From contig LNAC01000039.1 of the NCBI GenBank assembly GCA_002007465.1, positions 1,180,997-1,244,996 of the forward strand: a stretch of 64,000 bases of DNA, in the 5' to 3' direction. This DNA comes from Ailurus styani (taxonomy: Eukaryota > Chordata > Mammalia > Carnivora > Ailuridae). The translations under genes were made by a program, and so were the position numbers. This document shows positions 12,300 to 22,889 of this stretch, one piece after another (within the stretch, counting starts at the first letter, position 1; the number at the start of each line of letters is the position of its first letter). The notes under the pieces are model-generated. The model was not told where the DNA came from. It did no database searches and saw nothing but the letters and a program-made list of their open reading frames with translations.

Positions 12300-13040
12300 G
12301 GGAAAAATCATACATTTGAAATTAAGCTTGAGTACCATCTGAAATGGGATAGTTGATACCTAAGACTGCTTTCTTATATTTCTTCAGGAACAAGGACTAA
12401 TTACTTATATATTTCATTGATATGGTTTATAATTAGAAATCTACCTAGTAATACATCTGAGCACTAAGGTGGAATGAAGGAATGAAATAGATCAGATTTA
12501 GGGGCAGGAGTAGAGAATGATAAAGAGGCAAGAAGGAAGCCTGAACTCTATTTATCCCTGTAGAACATCCTGGCCCCTGTGCCACCTGGTGAAACTGTGT
12601 GCACTCACCTGGCTTCTGATGTGTAGGACTTACTGGCAGAGGGACAGGAGGGAAAAAAAAGCAAGTTTCCTTTCTCCAGAGAGAGAAGGGCTGCTATGCC
12701 AGGAAGCATGACCAGGACATGTGGGTCTTCTGCCTGCTGGGCCCCCAAATCTTCCAGAGAAGCCCAATTATTCATAGCCCCTCCTCCAGAGGAAAGAAAG
12801 TACCCCCGGTTTACATTTCCCACAGCAATGGCCAAAGGACATCCACACAGCTCCCAGCTCTGTCCACAGAACCCCACGCTTTTGCATTTAGGACATGAGA
12901 AAGCAACAAGGTGATGATTTTTAAATGTCCTGGGCAAGTGAAGCAGGTACATCAGGCCAGTGGGGAGACAGCAACCCCTTCCACTGAGATTCTAAATTCA
13001 CGTCTAAGGAATGTGTTCGAATGAGGGAACAGTTCCTTCA
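12300..13040. other. No gene recognised
   Basis: Unassigned. Overlapping frames at 12605-12952 (-) and 12696-12914 (+) occupy the same GC-richer patch and neither has a recognisable domain. Confidence 0.4.
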
Positions 13041-13049
13041 CTCCCTTCT

Positions 13050-13330
13050 TTCATCCATCCATTCATTTCTCCATTTGATCTTTTCTTCAAAAAATAGTTC
13101 TGGAACCCTATCTACCACCATGTGGTGACTACTCTCCTAGGAATGGAGGACCGGACAATCAGCAGGACAAACGCACCCCCCAACCACGAGGTTCCCAGTC
13201 TAATCAAAGAGACAAGCAACTAAACAACGAATGACAACACCACACAGAGGGACTGCACCGGCAGACTGGGGAAGTAGAGAGGCTTCTGGGGAAAGAGATG
13301 CTAGGCAGGGGTCTGTGGGCCAACCCAGAA
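13050..13330 (-). mobile_element. L2 LINE 3' end, antisense
   Basis: CATCCATCCATTCATTTCTC, then AATAGTTCTGGAACCCTATC, GACTACTCTCCTAGGAATGG and GAGGTTCCCAGTCTAATC parallel the antisense L2 end (ATTCATTCAAC, TATTGAGCACCTAC, GTTCTAGGCGCTGG, GAGCTTACAGTCTAG). Confidence 0.65.
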
Positions 13331-13439
13331 CAGAAGTGACCCAGGCAGAGGAGCAGGGCTACAGGGTAGGGAAAAAAAACAAACCAACAGGGAGGAAACT
13401 GTCTAGGCAGCGAGGGGGGCAGGCGCTGGAACGCAGCTA

Positions 13440-15030
13440 GAGGCACTGCCCAGGAGACCATGCTGGCTTCCTTCACCTCCTACTTACAATCAGAAAACAA
13501 GAAGGCAGCAGAGCAGGAAGATTGACCGCACACTTCTGCCACAGGCCTGCCCCAGCCAGATGACGGGGGTTTTCTCAGTAAACTTTCCAGGGGACGGATA
13601 GGGGCTCAATATATACATATCCTCATATCCTCATGTATAAATATGTACGCTCTAGATAACATCAACAAAGACACAGATGTAATAGTAACCTTACATTTAA
13701 AGACAAAACTTTGACTGGTTACTGACCCTCTATGAATTTGGAGGAAGTCCAATATTTGAACTGCATTAAACAAATACTCAAGGCTAGGGGAAAAGCAGCT
13801 GCATTGACCACTGAGAGGATGCATTCCTCTACTGAATCACTTTAAGGCAGAGTGGCAAATCCTATTATTTGTGAGCACTGAGTCAATTCATGGGCATAGA
13901 TGAGCAGCAAATGCAGAAAATTGGGCTGAAAATGAAATCATCATTGTTGGGTAGCCACAGGGGGATGCCCTTAGCAATGGCTAGGAATAGTCCCCAGATT
14001 CGAGAAGGTCCAACCAAGGACAAAGCACACTGGGATTACACCTTTCTGACCTAACTTAAGTTCTCCTGAGACTGCAAAATCCCACCCCTTTGTGTTTTCC
14101 TTTCCATCCTGCTAATTGAACCACATTAATGGATGTCAGAACAGTCCTTGCATTTTTTTCCTATCAAATTTGTTAAGAGGGGAAGAGGTTCCTGTTGTTA
14201 ATTGTGGGGGATCTCCCACTCTTTGTTTTAAGGAAAGTTTAAACAAAATGATCACCCACTCTGAGGCTTTAAACAAAGTTCAAACAGAATGAGGTTCTCT
14301 TGCCAAGGTTTAAGGCAAATTTCCTCTGTCCAGATGGCTTCCTCAGGCAGGCCAACATAAGAACTAAGACACTCAACCCTGCTGCCTTTTAATGCTGCTC
14401 CTTGATTGTTGTTAATGATCCCCAGCTGTCCGGCCTTGCTGGTTCCTTAACCTCTCTCTGCCGGCAACCCTGAGGAAGAAGAGACTCACAAAGGGCTACC
14501 CCAAAGCAACACAGGTGGAGTCCTGAGTGGTGAAACCATGCATCTGGGACAAGATTAGGAATTAGTTTCCATAAGAACTTCCACGAAAAAAAAAAGAAAA
14601 CTCAAGGGTGACTTTTGATAAATTTCCTGATGATGGGAAATGTCACTAACTACAGCAAAACCACCAAGAATGCAGGAGTGTGGCGGTTGTACTTGGTAGG
14701 GCATGTTCCCTATTGACTAGTCCACATGTTTATCTGGGTAGCAGCCTGGACTGGGGTGGTAGCCATGAGAATTCCTAGTGTGTTCTAGCAACACTCTCTT
14801 CACCTTCCTCCCCAGCTGTGCACTCAAGCCCACCACCCACAAGGCACACTCACTTTGGTCTGCACCCAACACAGGCAGATGACATCCACGTTCTATATAG
14901 ATTTAATGCTTCCCCTCTGTTTTCTGTGTGTCCTGCAGACTTCTGGCGATGCTCGCTGGTGTGTTCAGAAGCCTGCCAGGAAATCCATTTGATTCAGACA
15001 TTAAAAAGTGCTTTTTGATGATGTCACCCT
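13440..15030. other. No gene recognised; unassigned sequence
   Basis: No repeat family assigned. A weak internal repetition (TTTAAACAAAATGATCACCC versus TTCAAACAGAATGAGG, about 14238-14295) and a short A-run near 14586 are the only structure I see. Confidence 0.4.
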
Positions 15031-15045
15031 ATTGGGCACACTACA

Positions 15046-15232
15046 TTTTTGTAAAGATTTTATTTACTTCTTTGAGATAGAGAAAAAGCATGAGCAGGGG
15101 GAGGGGCAAAGGGAGAGGGAGAAACAGACTCCCCACAGATCAGAGAGCGGGACATGGGGCTCAATCCTGGGACCCTGGGATCATGACCTGAGCTGAAGGC
15201 AGATGCTTAACTGACTGAGCCACCCAGGTGCC
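15046..15232 (-). mobile_element. Can-SINE, older type, antisense
   Basis: On the minus strand: GGCACCTGGGTGGCTCAGTC, AGTTAAGCATCTGCCTTCAG, B-box region GGTCATGATCCCAGGGTCCC and a tail near AAATAAAATCTTTAC. Imperfect duplication CACACTACATTTTT / TACACTACAGTTTT flanks it. Confidence 0.95.
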
Positions 15233-15244
15233 GTCAGGTACACT

Positions 15245-16200
15245 ACAGTTTTCATAGTCAAATCCACTTCGTCTACGTTAGTCTACATTCCTTTCTATGC
15301 CCTGTATGTTCCTTCTCCAGTTCCCATTTCTTTGGGGAAGCAAGCCTATTTTCTTTAGCCTAAAATCCAAATATAAGATTTTGACTTAGCAGGAATTTTG
15401 TTTGCTTGTTTGTTTTAGCCTAGATGAGGATATTATAGTGTTTCCTCTTTCCAATTCAAAATATTGGAAAAGAGTTTTGAGCTCCTTGGTTCAGCTAGTA
15501 AATTGATGGCATGAGGCTTACAAGAGCACAGACTGGTCTGGTGGCAGAAGGATGGCAGGCTTTGCATTCAGACCGAGATCGAGATTCTGTTTCTTTGATT
15601 ACTTATCTTCTGACATCGGCCACATTTGGTGGCATATCTGAGCCTTTGCCTTACCACCCATGAAACTAGAGGACATGCTCTGGTCTTTGGGGTCATTATA
15701 GGGATTACAGATAATATGTATAAAGCTTCCAGCTCAGTGCTTTCCACATCATAGGCACTATGGGAACTATTACTAGACATCAAAAGGTCTTCATATCTTG
15801 TTGAAATGTGAGTCAATTCCTTCCCAATAAGTGACCATTTTGTCCACAAGGAAATGATATGGAAAAGAGTAGATGGCATGGTCCAAAAGCAAACTATCAG
15901 TGGATGCAAAGTGACCAACAACTGCCTCATACACTGTGAGGCTCGGTCATCCCTCTAGTCCCTCCAGCCACCCTTTGAGTTTTCTCTGCTCTACAATAGG
16001 CATAGGTCCTCAACTCCCCACCTACTTCTGGTCACAATTCAAATGATCAAGCAGCTGGCAATGGTAGAGTAACACCTTCCAAACTTGATCAAAGATTCAA
16101 CCACTGCCTCAAATATTTGGTGCTTACTGCATACCTGGCAATTGGTGGAGCATACAAATATCTTGTTACCCAGAAAAGGAAATCCTAAGATGAGGCTTCA
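15245..16200. other. No gene recognised; possible L2 scrap
   Basis: Mostly unassigned. ATATTTGGTGCTTACTGCAT ACCTGGCAATT near 16110-16141 looks like a short antisense L2 end. A 120-codon frame at 15568-15930 (-) has no recognisable domain. Confidence 0.4.
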
Positions 16201-16205
16201 CAATA

Positions 16206-16527
16206 AGCTGACCCTTGAAAAATGTGAGAGTCAGGGTTGCTGACCGCCCCCCATGCAGTCAAAAATCCATGTATAACTTTAGACTCTCCCAAAAATTTAC
16301 TACTAATAACCTACTATTGCCTGGAACCTTACTGAGAACATAAACAGTTGATTAGCACATATTTTGTATATGTATTATATATTGTATTCTTACAAGTAGA
16401 GAAAAAAATATTAAGAAAAATCATAAGGAAGAGAAAATACACTTACAATACTCTACTGTGTTGATCAGAAAATCCACATGTAACTGGACCTGCACAATTG
16501 AAACCTGTAGTGTTCAAGGGTCAGTTG
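16206..16527. mobile_element. MER2-like Tigger1 nonautonomous DNA transposon
   Basis: Left end AGCTGACCCTTGAAAAATG and right end TGTTCAAGGGTCAGTTG form imperfect terminal inverted repeats, and TA dinucleotides at 16204-16205 and 16528-16529 are the expected target duplication. Interior AAAAATCCATGTATAACTTT, CTACTAATAACCTACTATTG and CACATATTTTGTATATG match the second copy at 25972-26305. The 322-bp length agrees with a short, transposase-less MER2 of about 345 bp. Confidence 0.93.
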
Positions 16528-16539
16528 TATGCCTCAATT

Positions 16540-16625
16540 TTTTAAAGTTTCCATTTAAATTCCAGTTAACATGCACTGTAATATTAGTTTCAGGTGCACA
16601 ATGAGTCCTACACATGTATCCTAGA
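16540..16625 (-). mobile_element. Carnivore L1 3' terminus fragment, antisense
   Basis: TTTAAATTCCAGTTAACATG, ACTGTAATATTAGTTTCAGG TGCACAATGAG mirror the L1 end seen more completely at 63115 onward (TTAATTAACATATAGTGTAT, TTATTAGTTTCAGAGG). Only about 85 bp remain, typical of extreme 5' truncation. Confidence 0.7.
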
Positions 16626-16676
16626 GTGACAGCAATTAGAAGCAGGACCCAACTGCTGTCCTTCAATAGTTACAGC

Positions 16677-16936
16677 CAAAGAAAAGAAAAGGAAAAGGAA
16701 AAGGAAAGGAAAAAGGAAAAAGGAAAAAGGAAATAGGAAAAAGAAAAGGAAAGGAAAAGGAAGAGAAGAGGAGAGAAGAGAAGAGAAGAGAAGAGAAGAG
16801 AAGAGAAGAGAAGAGAAGAGAAGAGAAGAGAAAAGGGANAGGGGAGGGGAGGGGAGGAAACGGAGAAGAGAAGAGAGATGAGACGAGAAGAGAAAGGGAG
16901 GGAGGAAGGGAGGGAGGAAGGAAGAGAGAAAGAAAA
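16677..16936 (+). repeat. 260-bp polypurine tract (GGAAAA / AGAGA)
   Basis: The plus strand is almost entirely A and G, with AGGAAAAGGAAAAGG-type units grading into a perfect AGAGA array (about 16770-16830), then GGGGA units and GGGAGGAAGG units. One ambiguous base sits at 16839. The opposite strand reads as a Leu/Ser/Phe frame, which is only translated low complexity. Confidence 0.97.
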
Positions 16937-17190
16937 CGGGCTTTTTGACAAAAGTGAAACCAAGGTAGAAGCAGGAAGCTTCACTTTCTCACTCAGTCCC
17001 AGGAAACACAAGATAAGCTCCTTGGGGGCCCCCTAATCAATGACACATTGATAAAATATGTCTTACAACATTAGAAGCAAGTCTAAAAAAGTTCTTCTTA
17101 CTGGAAAGATTGCTAAACAATCTTTTCAGGGTGCTGTCAGGGCAAAAAAAAAAAGTGGGGGGATCGGGCAAAAGAAGTTGTTTTGTTTTG

Positions 17191-17372
17191 TTTTTTTAAA
17201 TATTTATTTTAGAGAAAGTGTGTGCACAAGCCAGGGGAGGGGCAGAGGGAGAGGGAGAGAATCTCAAGAAGATTCCATGCTGAGCGCAGAGCCTGACTCA
17301 GGGCTTGATCCCACAACCCCAAGATCATGACCAAGAGTCTGACACTCAACCAACTGAACCACCCAGGTGCCT
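17191..17372 (-). mobile_element. Can-SINE, older type, antisense
   Basis: Minus strand: GGCACCTGGGTGGTTCAGTT, GGTTGAGTGTCAGACTCTTG, GGTCATGATCTTGGGGTTGT and a AAATAAATATTTAAAAAAA tail. Target duplication GCAAAAGAAGTT (17168-17179) / GCAAAGGAAGTT (17376-17387) has one mismatch. Confidence 0.95.
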
Positions 17373-18084
17373 CAAGCAAAGGAAGTTTAAAAGCAGCTTA
17401 CCCTGTACCTATACCTAGACCACTGTCCAATATATTCTGGATTTCACTAGTTTATATTTTCTAGACTTTCTTCAAGTTCCCAGTGTCACTCATCTTTAAA
17501 TAGGATTATGATAAAGCTCAATACCACTGATGCACAGGTATATGCCCCTCCTTACAGGTAAAGCAAAATTATTACTGGTCCCTTCTCCCAATTCTGAACT
17601 TCCCTCCCTAGGACATCCAGAGGTTTCCATCCATCTGTTGTGCCCCAAGAAAACTGCATTCTAAAAAGAACAACAACATGGTATTAATTTTTTTTTAATA
17701 TAAATACAATATTATGAAATGATGAACCAACAATAGTAATAAGTCTTGTAACAGACACAAAAGAACCAATAGCAGCTGTAGCCTGGGACAGGTGGTGAGG
17801 AGCCATACCCCAAAATCAGAAACAGCTTTTGTGCTCAAAGAAAGAGAGGCATGCTGAACACTCCCTAAGGAAACTCCTTGGAGCTCTGTGACTTGGCCAG
17901 CAGGCGGTCTGCCCCTCTGATTAACAACAAACACAAAGACAGAAGTATGAAAATTGTTTTGATCCATTTTCCTTTCCAGCTTGGCCAGCTGCACTGGGTG
18001 ACACCCTTGCAGGACTGGCCTTTTGCACTTTCTGGCACATCAGTGATTTCAGCCACTGCCTCAGAGCACATCGTCTTGCACATA

Positions 18085-18154
18085 TGCAGGTATTCCCAGA
18101 TACTACACTTGATCTTAGCCAAAAGGCCGAGAAGCGATTGCAGGTATTCCCAGA
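18085..18154. repeat. Perfect 16-bp target-site duplication around U2 fragment
   Basis: Two identical copies of TGCAGGTATTCCCAGA, at 18085-18100 and 18139-18154, are separated only by the 38-bp U2 segment. The perfect match implies the insertion is more recent than the diverged older Can-SINEs nearby. Confidence 0.95.
18101..18138 (-). pseudogene. U2 snRNA 5'-end tailless retropseudogene
   Basis: The minus strand reads ATCGCTTCTCGGCCTTTTGG followed by CTAAGATCAAGTGTAGTA, identical to nucleotides 1-38 of mammalian U2 snRNA, and two further bases (TC) also match but belong to the flanking duplication. It covers stem I and the branch-point recognition region GUAGUA and then stops. TGCAGGTATTCCCAGA occurs perfectly at 18085-18100 and 18139-18154, one copy on each side, which is a 16-bp target-site duplication. 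There is no A-tail. Known class: 3'-truncated tailless retropseudogenes of small RNAs made by LINE machinery. Too short to be a working U2 gene; no promoter elements seen. Confidence 0.93.
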
Positions 18155-18487
18155 GACCTGGTGTGGGACCTGGTGTTTCCAGCATCAGCTCTGGTGTCCA
18201 TGTACCAAGGTCAGCACACAAGGTGGGAAGTCTGCCAGGTAATATCCTATCCAAGGTTATAGAGACTAGGAGGTCACAACAATGGGCTTAAGATAACAAC
18301 CATGTTAATCTTCTCTTCTGACAGTTATGTTGTGGGGAAGGGGGGGTCTTCCTTGAGTCACATGTAGCAGATAAGATCAATTAAGCATGGCAAAAATAGG
18401 AGAAAAAATGTTCTCCCCTGCAGACCTGAAGCTGTGGCTAACACAATGCAATTCCAAAGGGTATTACTTTTTCATTTTACTTATTTT

Positions 18488-18683
18488 TTTAAAGATTTTA
18501 TTTATTTATTTGACAGAAAGAGAGAGACAGCGAGAGAGGGAACACAAGCAGGGGATGGGGCTGGGAGAGGGAAAAGCAAGCTTCTCACTAAGCAGGGAGT
18601 CCAATGCGGGGCTCAATCCCAGCACCCTGGGATCATGACCTGAGCCGAAGGCAAAATTTAATGACTGAGCCACCCAGTCACCC
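18488..18683 (-). mobile_element. Can-SINE, older type, antisense
   Basis: Minus strand: GTGACTGGGTGGCTCAGTCA, GGTCATGATCCCAGGGTGCT and tail TAAATAAATAAAATCTTTAA. Target duplication TCATTTTACTTATTTT at 18472-18487 and 18684-18699 is perfect. Confidence 0.96.
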
Positions 18684-18781
18684 TCATTTTACTTATTTTA
18701 GAAAATCTTTAAAGGCAATTATAAAGACAGATTGATTACAAATGAATTTAGTGTCATCATCTTTAGCAACAAAAACAAACA

Positions 18782-18988
18782 GGGCGCCTGGGTGGTTCAG
18801 TGGGTTAAAGCCTCTGCTTTCAGCTCAGGTCATGATCTCAGGGTCCTGGGATCGAGGCCCGCATCAGGCTCCCTGCTCAGCGGGGAGCCTGCTTCCCCCT
18901 CCCTCTCTGCCTGCCTCTCTGCCTACTTGTAATCTCTCTCTGTCAAATAAATAAATAAAATATTTAAAAAATAATAATAATAAAATTA
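18782..18988 (+). mobile_element. Can-SINE, young mustelid-type
   Basis: Head GGGCGCCTGGGTGGTTCAGT GGGTTAAAGCC, complete body and an expanded AAT/AAAC-rich tail. AAAAACAAAC on both sides (18771-18780 and 18989-18998) is the likely target duplication. Confidence 0.97.
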
Positions 18989-19604
18989 AAAAACAAACAA
19001 ACAAACAAAACCCAAAAAACTTGATTATGTAACAGAGGCAAATAATAAACATGACTAGACCCTTTGATAACATCATATATTAAAGCCATTTATCTTTCCC
19101 TTATTGAACTACTGAATAAGCAGATCATTTTGTAATCAACTCTTCGAATAATTTTTTTTTTTAAAGATTGGTTTAATACACTCACAGGCAAGAAACAGAC
19201 ACGCTTCATGGGCAAGTCTGAAAATCCTGTTTGCCTGCAGAGTAACATGTCAGAGTGAAAAGAGCAGTAATCTAGGCCCACTTCCAGGGGGAAAGACACA
19301 GTGCAGACCAAACAGAATGGCACAGATGCTTGTGTACCTGGGCCAGGGGTGTAAGGACAGATGAGAGACTGGAGACCCAGATCAAAAAAAGCAAAGCAAA
19401 GCGATTTTCCCATTGATAATAGGACTGAGAGTTCTGACACAACTGGTTTCCTTTCCCCTATCCTTCATCCAAGTGCTTTCTTGGTCATTTGAATCATATG
19501 ACACTGGTCTTTGGGTCTGTGAGTGATTCTCTTCCTATCCAAGAAAATGGAGCTGATCATGGAATGGTAACAACTGTCAGCAGCACTTACTGAAATGAGT
19601 TAAC

Positions 19605-19806
19605 GGGGCGCCTGGGTGGTTCAGTGGGTTAAAGCCTCTTCCTTCGGCTCGTGTCATGATCTCGGGGTCCTGGGATCGAGTCCCGCGTCGGGCTCTCTGC
19701 TCAGCGGGGAGCCTGCTTCCTCCTCTCTCTCTCTGCCTGCCTCTCTGCCTACTTGTGATCTCTCTCTCTGTCAAATAAATAAATAAAATCTTAAAAAAAA
19801 AAAAAA
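19605..19806 (+). mobile_element. Can-SINE, young mustelid-type
   Basis: Complete copy from GGGGCGCCTGGGTGGTTCAG to TAAATAAATAAAATCTT plus A-tail. GAAATGAGTTAAC at 19592-19604 and 19807-19819 is a perfect 13-bp target duplication. Confidence 0.98.
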
Positions 19807-19819
19807 GAAATGAGTTAAC

Positions 19820-20950
19820 ACAGACTCCTTGGACTGTCTGCCTCTGCTGGCATGTGTCAGGGTGCCATCAGAAGAGAAAAAGAGGGTGGAGAAAAGGGAA
19901 GAGAGAGGGGAGAGGGAAAGAGATAGGGTGTCCAAATCAGTGTTAGGCCACAGCCAATTCTTGTCCAAAAGACAGAAAATCCTTCCTTAAAATGAAATCT
20001 ACATATAAACTCAATTTCCCATCTCTCTTCCATTCCTTTCCCCTCTCTTCCTTTTCTTTCCTTTACTGCCCTTTCTCTTTCATTTCTTTGCTATCACCCA
20101 ACAGACTAGAAGTGGCTTAAAAGCAACCCAAAAACCAAAATTTGAAAATATAAGTCACGTTAGAAATTCAGAGGCAGGGATATTATATATCAATATAGAA
20201 ATTTGAGCCATAGGAAAATTGAGAAAGTATATATCTGCTGGCTGACGGTCTCGCCATTATGCAAACTGAGCTCTAAATTTTTCTATGAAATTCTTGGTAG
20301 ACAAAGTGAAAAAGGAAATCCAAGTACATCTTTTTTTTATTCTTCATGTCAAGACTAGAAAAAATGGGAAAATAATTCTAACCCATGAACTGTGTCTGAC
20401 TGGCTACATTCTTCAGTGAAACTGTGGTTTTCCATCTCCCAAACAAACAAAAAACCCAGCAGCAACGGCACAGGCTCAGATTTTAATGAGGCAGAATCTG
20501 ATCTTTCGCTTTATAAATAGATTACATATTTGATTATACATATTTAATATCCAGGTCATGCTTTTGTTGTTGTTGTTTTTCCAAATCATCATGAAAAATA
20601 TTTACTACTTATTTCACAAGATACGTTCTTTGTATAAAATATCTTACTACTTCTAACTACATCTATTACTGTAAAACATGGAACAGATATTATAAATTAT
20701 TGTTTTTTATTATTATTAAGTATATTGCACATACCACAGAGCCTTGAACATACAACTTAATTATCAAAACAATAAGGCGTGAGACAAAAACAAAAGGTAA
20801 AACTGCTAGAAAGAAGAAAAATTATGAATTGAAGGCAGTATGTTAAGTTATTGAGGAAATCAATGGGAAAGGTAATAGAAATAAGATGTTTTTAAAATTG
20901 GCTGGATATAAGAGAACTATCAAAAAATTGCTAAGGTTCCACTTTACATT
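19820..20950. other. No gene recognised; AT-rich, low-complexity patches
   Basis: Contains a GA-rich patch (19876-19923), a CT-rich patch (20021-20090) and a short GTT run near 20565. Otherwise unassigned. Confidence 0.45.
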
Positions 20951-21639
20951 AGGCAATTACTACTGAGAAAATATAACAGGAAAATCTTCCCACTCAAAAT
21001 CGCTATAAATGATAAATGCAGAGAAAACTTTAACCAACTATATAGATATACTGGTCAACATTAAATTGGTTCATTCATGAATATTAATTGGCAACCATGA
21101 CTTACCAAATACTTGTGTAAAATGAGTAAGAGAAAAAGAAGGGCTAAGACAAACAAACCAAAAAATTGATCCCAGAAGAAACAAAGCTATTTCAAAGAAC
21201 TGAAGAGAACCTTGAAACAGTGATATGGTTGTCTCAGAGATATTTAATGTCAGGTCCTCTAAAGAAAAAAAAAAAAAAAGCTAGTATAAGAAGAAACAAC
21301 CAGAAAGGGAACATGACAGAGCTTCACAAAATAACAACAGTGATTGTCAAAATAAAATATGTAAAGACTAAATGGTAGGTTGGGTGGAGCAAAAAACCAA
21401 GTTGGTGATCTTGATAGTTAAGTTCAGACATTATACCAGCACATAGAACAAAAATGAAAAGAGAGAAATATAAAAGATCATCAATGGAAAGATATATACA
21501 GGAAGTCCCTTTCTATTTTAAGGGAAAGACTATGTAACTGATAATAATTAAAAGAAATAATAAAATAAACTTTCACCAAGCCAAAGAAAATCACAAGTCC
21601 TAAGAATAAAAGGGTAAGTGAGGGAAAAGATGAATGGAA

Positions 21640-21968
21640 AAAAAGATCCACACCTAGACACAACATTATGAAGTTTCAAAACTTTATACATAAAGAGAAA
21701 ATTCTAGTGGGTTCCAAGGAAAATAAATAGATTACCTGCAAGGAATAAGAATCAGACTGACATCAGACTTCTCACCACCACACTAAATGCTAGAAGAAAA
21801 AACACCTATTATTTTCTAAGGGAAATTTATTTGAATGTATAATGTCTTTGCCCTACCAAATTACCAATGAAGGACCAATAAAGGCATTTCTAAACAAGTA
21901 AGAACTAAGAAATTGTAACAGCCAAGAATCCAGTATGAATACATTATTGGAAGAAATATAATAGCAAC

Positions 21969-22013
<45 letters not shown>

Positions 22014-22130
22014 TAGAGTATGACAAGAGAATCAAAAAACAGTGGCATCTGAATATGACCCAGAAGGAGTAAAAGAAGCTGAAAATAATTAAAGAGGCAC
22101 CACTGGAGCTTGACACTCAAGATCATCTAT
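21640..22130 (+). mobile_element. Ancient L1 (L1M-type) 3' region, sense
   Basis: CTGACATCAGACTTCTCACC, ACTAAATGCTAGAAGA, CCCTACCAAATTACCAATGA and TAAAGGCATTTCTAAACAAG parallel the old L1 3' stretch (CAGACTTCTCATCAGCAAC, CTAGATGCTAGAAGAC, CCCAGCCAAATTATCAATC, ATTTTCAGACATGCAAG). Similar AT-rich sequence extends on both sides, roughly 20960-22470, but with weaker resemblance. Confidence 0.55.
21966..22009. repeat. (AC)n microsatellite
   Basis: About 20 AC units with one G interruption near the left end. Confidence 0.97.
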
Positions 22131-22669
22131 TCTGAGCAACAAGATTTTCAGTGACACAGGATTAACTTTCCTTCAAAATGGGTCCAATCACATGGCTTAG
22201 TTCTTGCTGTTTGAGGGGGCTTCAATTTTTAAAAGTCTTTAGAGTAATAACAGAAAAGTTTAATTTTATTAAAGGAAAAAATGTAAATGACATAAACCTT
22301 GACAATTTAGAAATGATAAAATCAGAAGTTGAAGCAGGAAAGGGAAGTGAGAGGTAGTAAAATGCTTTTGATTCCTCCTGGGAGATGTAACATGCATTAC
22401 CAAGTGATAATGCAGGAAAGAAAGCTTAAGTGTAACTACATTAGGTAATGAAATAGTGAGTTATCATGATCAAAAATGGCCAAATAAGAATATGCCTCTC
22501 TTTCCTCTCCAAATGCAAGAAAATATAAAGGAAACTGAAATGGTATGAGCCCATAATACCAAAGAGAACCAACTGGAGAGGCACTAAAAGAACAGACGGA
22601 TTTCCAAAAGCTTCTGAAAAATGGGTGAAGAGATACTCATGGATTCAAATGAAATGAAAGGAACTTCCA

Positions 22670-22875
22670 GGGCGCCTGGGTGGCTCAGTGGGTGTTAAAG
22701 CCTCTGCCTTCAGCTCAGGTCATGATCTCAGGGTCCTGGGATGGAGCCCCCATCGGGCTCCCTGCTCAGCGGGGAGCCTGCTTCCTCCTCTCTCTGCCTG
22801 CCTCTCTGCCTACTTGTAATCTCTCTCTCTGTCAAATAAATAAATAAAATCTTTAAGAAAAAAAAAGAAAGAAAG
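22670..22875 (+). mobile_element. Can-SINE, young mustelid-type, GAAA tail
   Basis: Full copy with a small insertion in the head (CAGTGGGTGTTAAAGCC instead of CAGTGGGTTAAAGCC) and a tail ending in GAAA units. AAAGGAACTTCCA at 22657-22669 and 22876-22888 is a perfect target duplication. Confidence 0.97.
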
Positions 22876-22889
22876 AAAGGAACTTCCAT

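Larger units (their letters stand above)
17689..18298 (-). pseudogene. Probable processed retrocopy of unknown parent
   Basis: Read on the minus strand this about 600-bp block ends in a run of nine A (plus-strand T at 17689-17697). AACAACATGGTATTAAT before it and AACAACCATGTTAAT after it (near 18295-18308) look like an eroded target-site duplication. Together these suggest LINE-mediated insertion of an mRNA. A 129-codon minus-strand frame covers 17865-18254 and stays open through the U2 insertion inside it, because that insertion adds 54 bp. I do not recognise the product, and there is no clear AATAAA signal before the A-run. It could instead be ordinary sequence with a chance T-run. Confidence 0.4.

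Noticed and set aside
16670..17011. 113-codon Ser/Leu/Phe-rich minus frame
   Set aside because: Translated purine-tract complement containing an N; no protein signature.
18101..18138. Functional U2 snRNA gene
   Set aside because: Only the first 38 of about 188 nucleotides are present, with no snRNA promoter elements.
19151..19175. Can-SINE tail fragment (T-run then AAAGATT)
   Set aside because: Too short; no SINE body follows.
19605..19806. tRNA gene
   Set aside because: The tRNA-like head of this and the other Can-SINEs has A- and B-box motifs but is followed by SINE body and tail; none folds as a full tRNA.
21966..22009. CRISPR-like or other direct-repeat array
   Set aside because: Simple AC dinucleotide repeat; no spacers.
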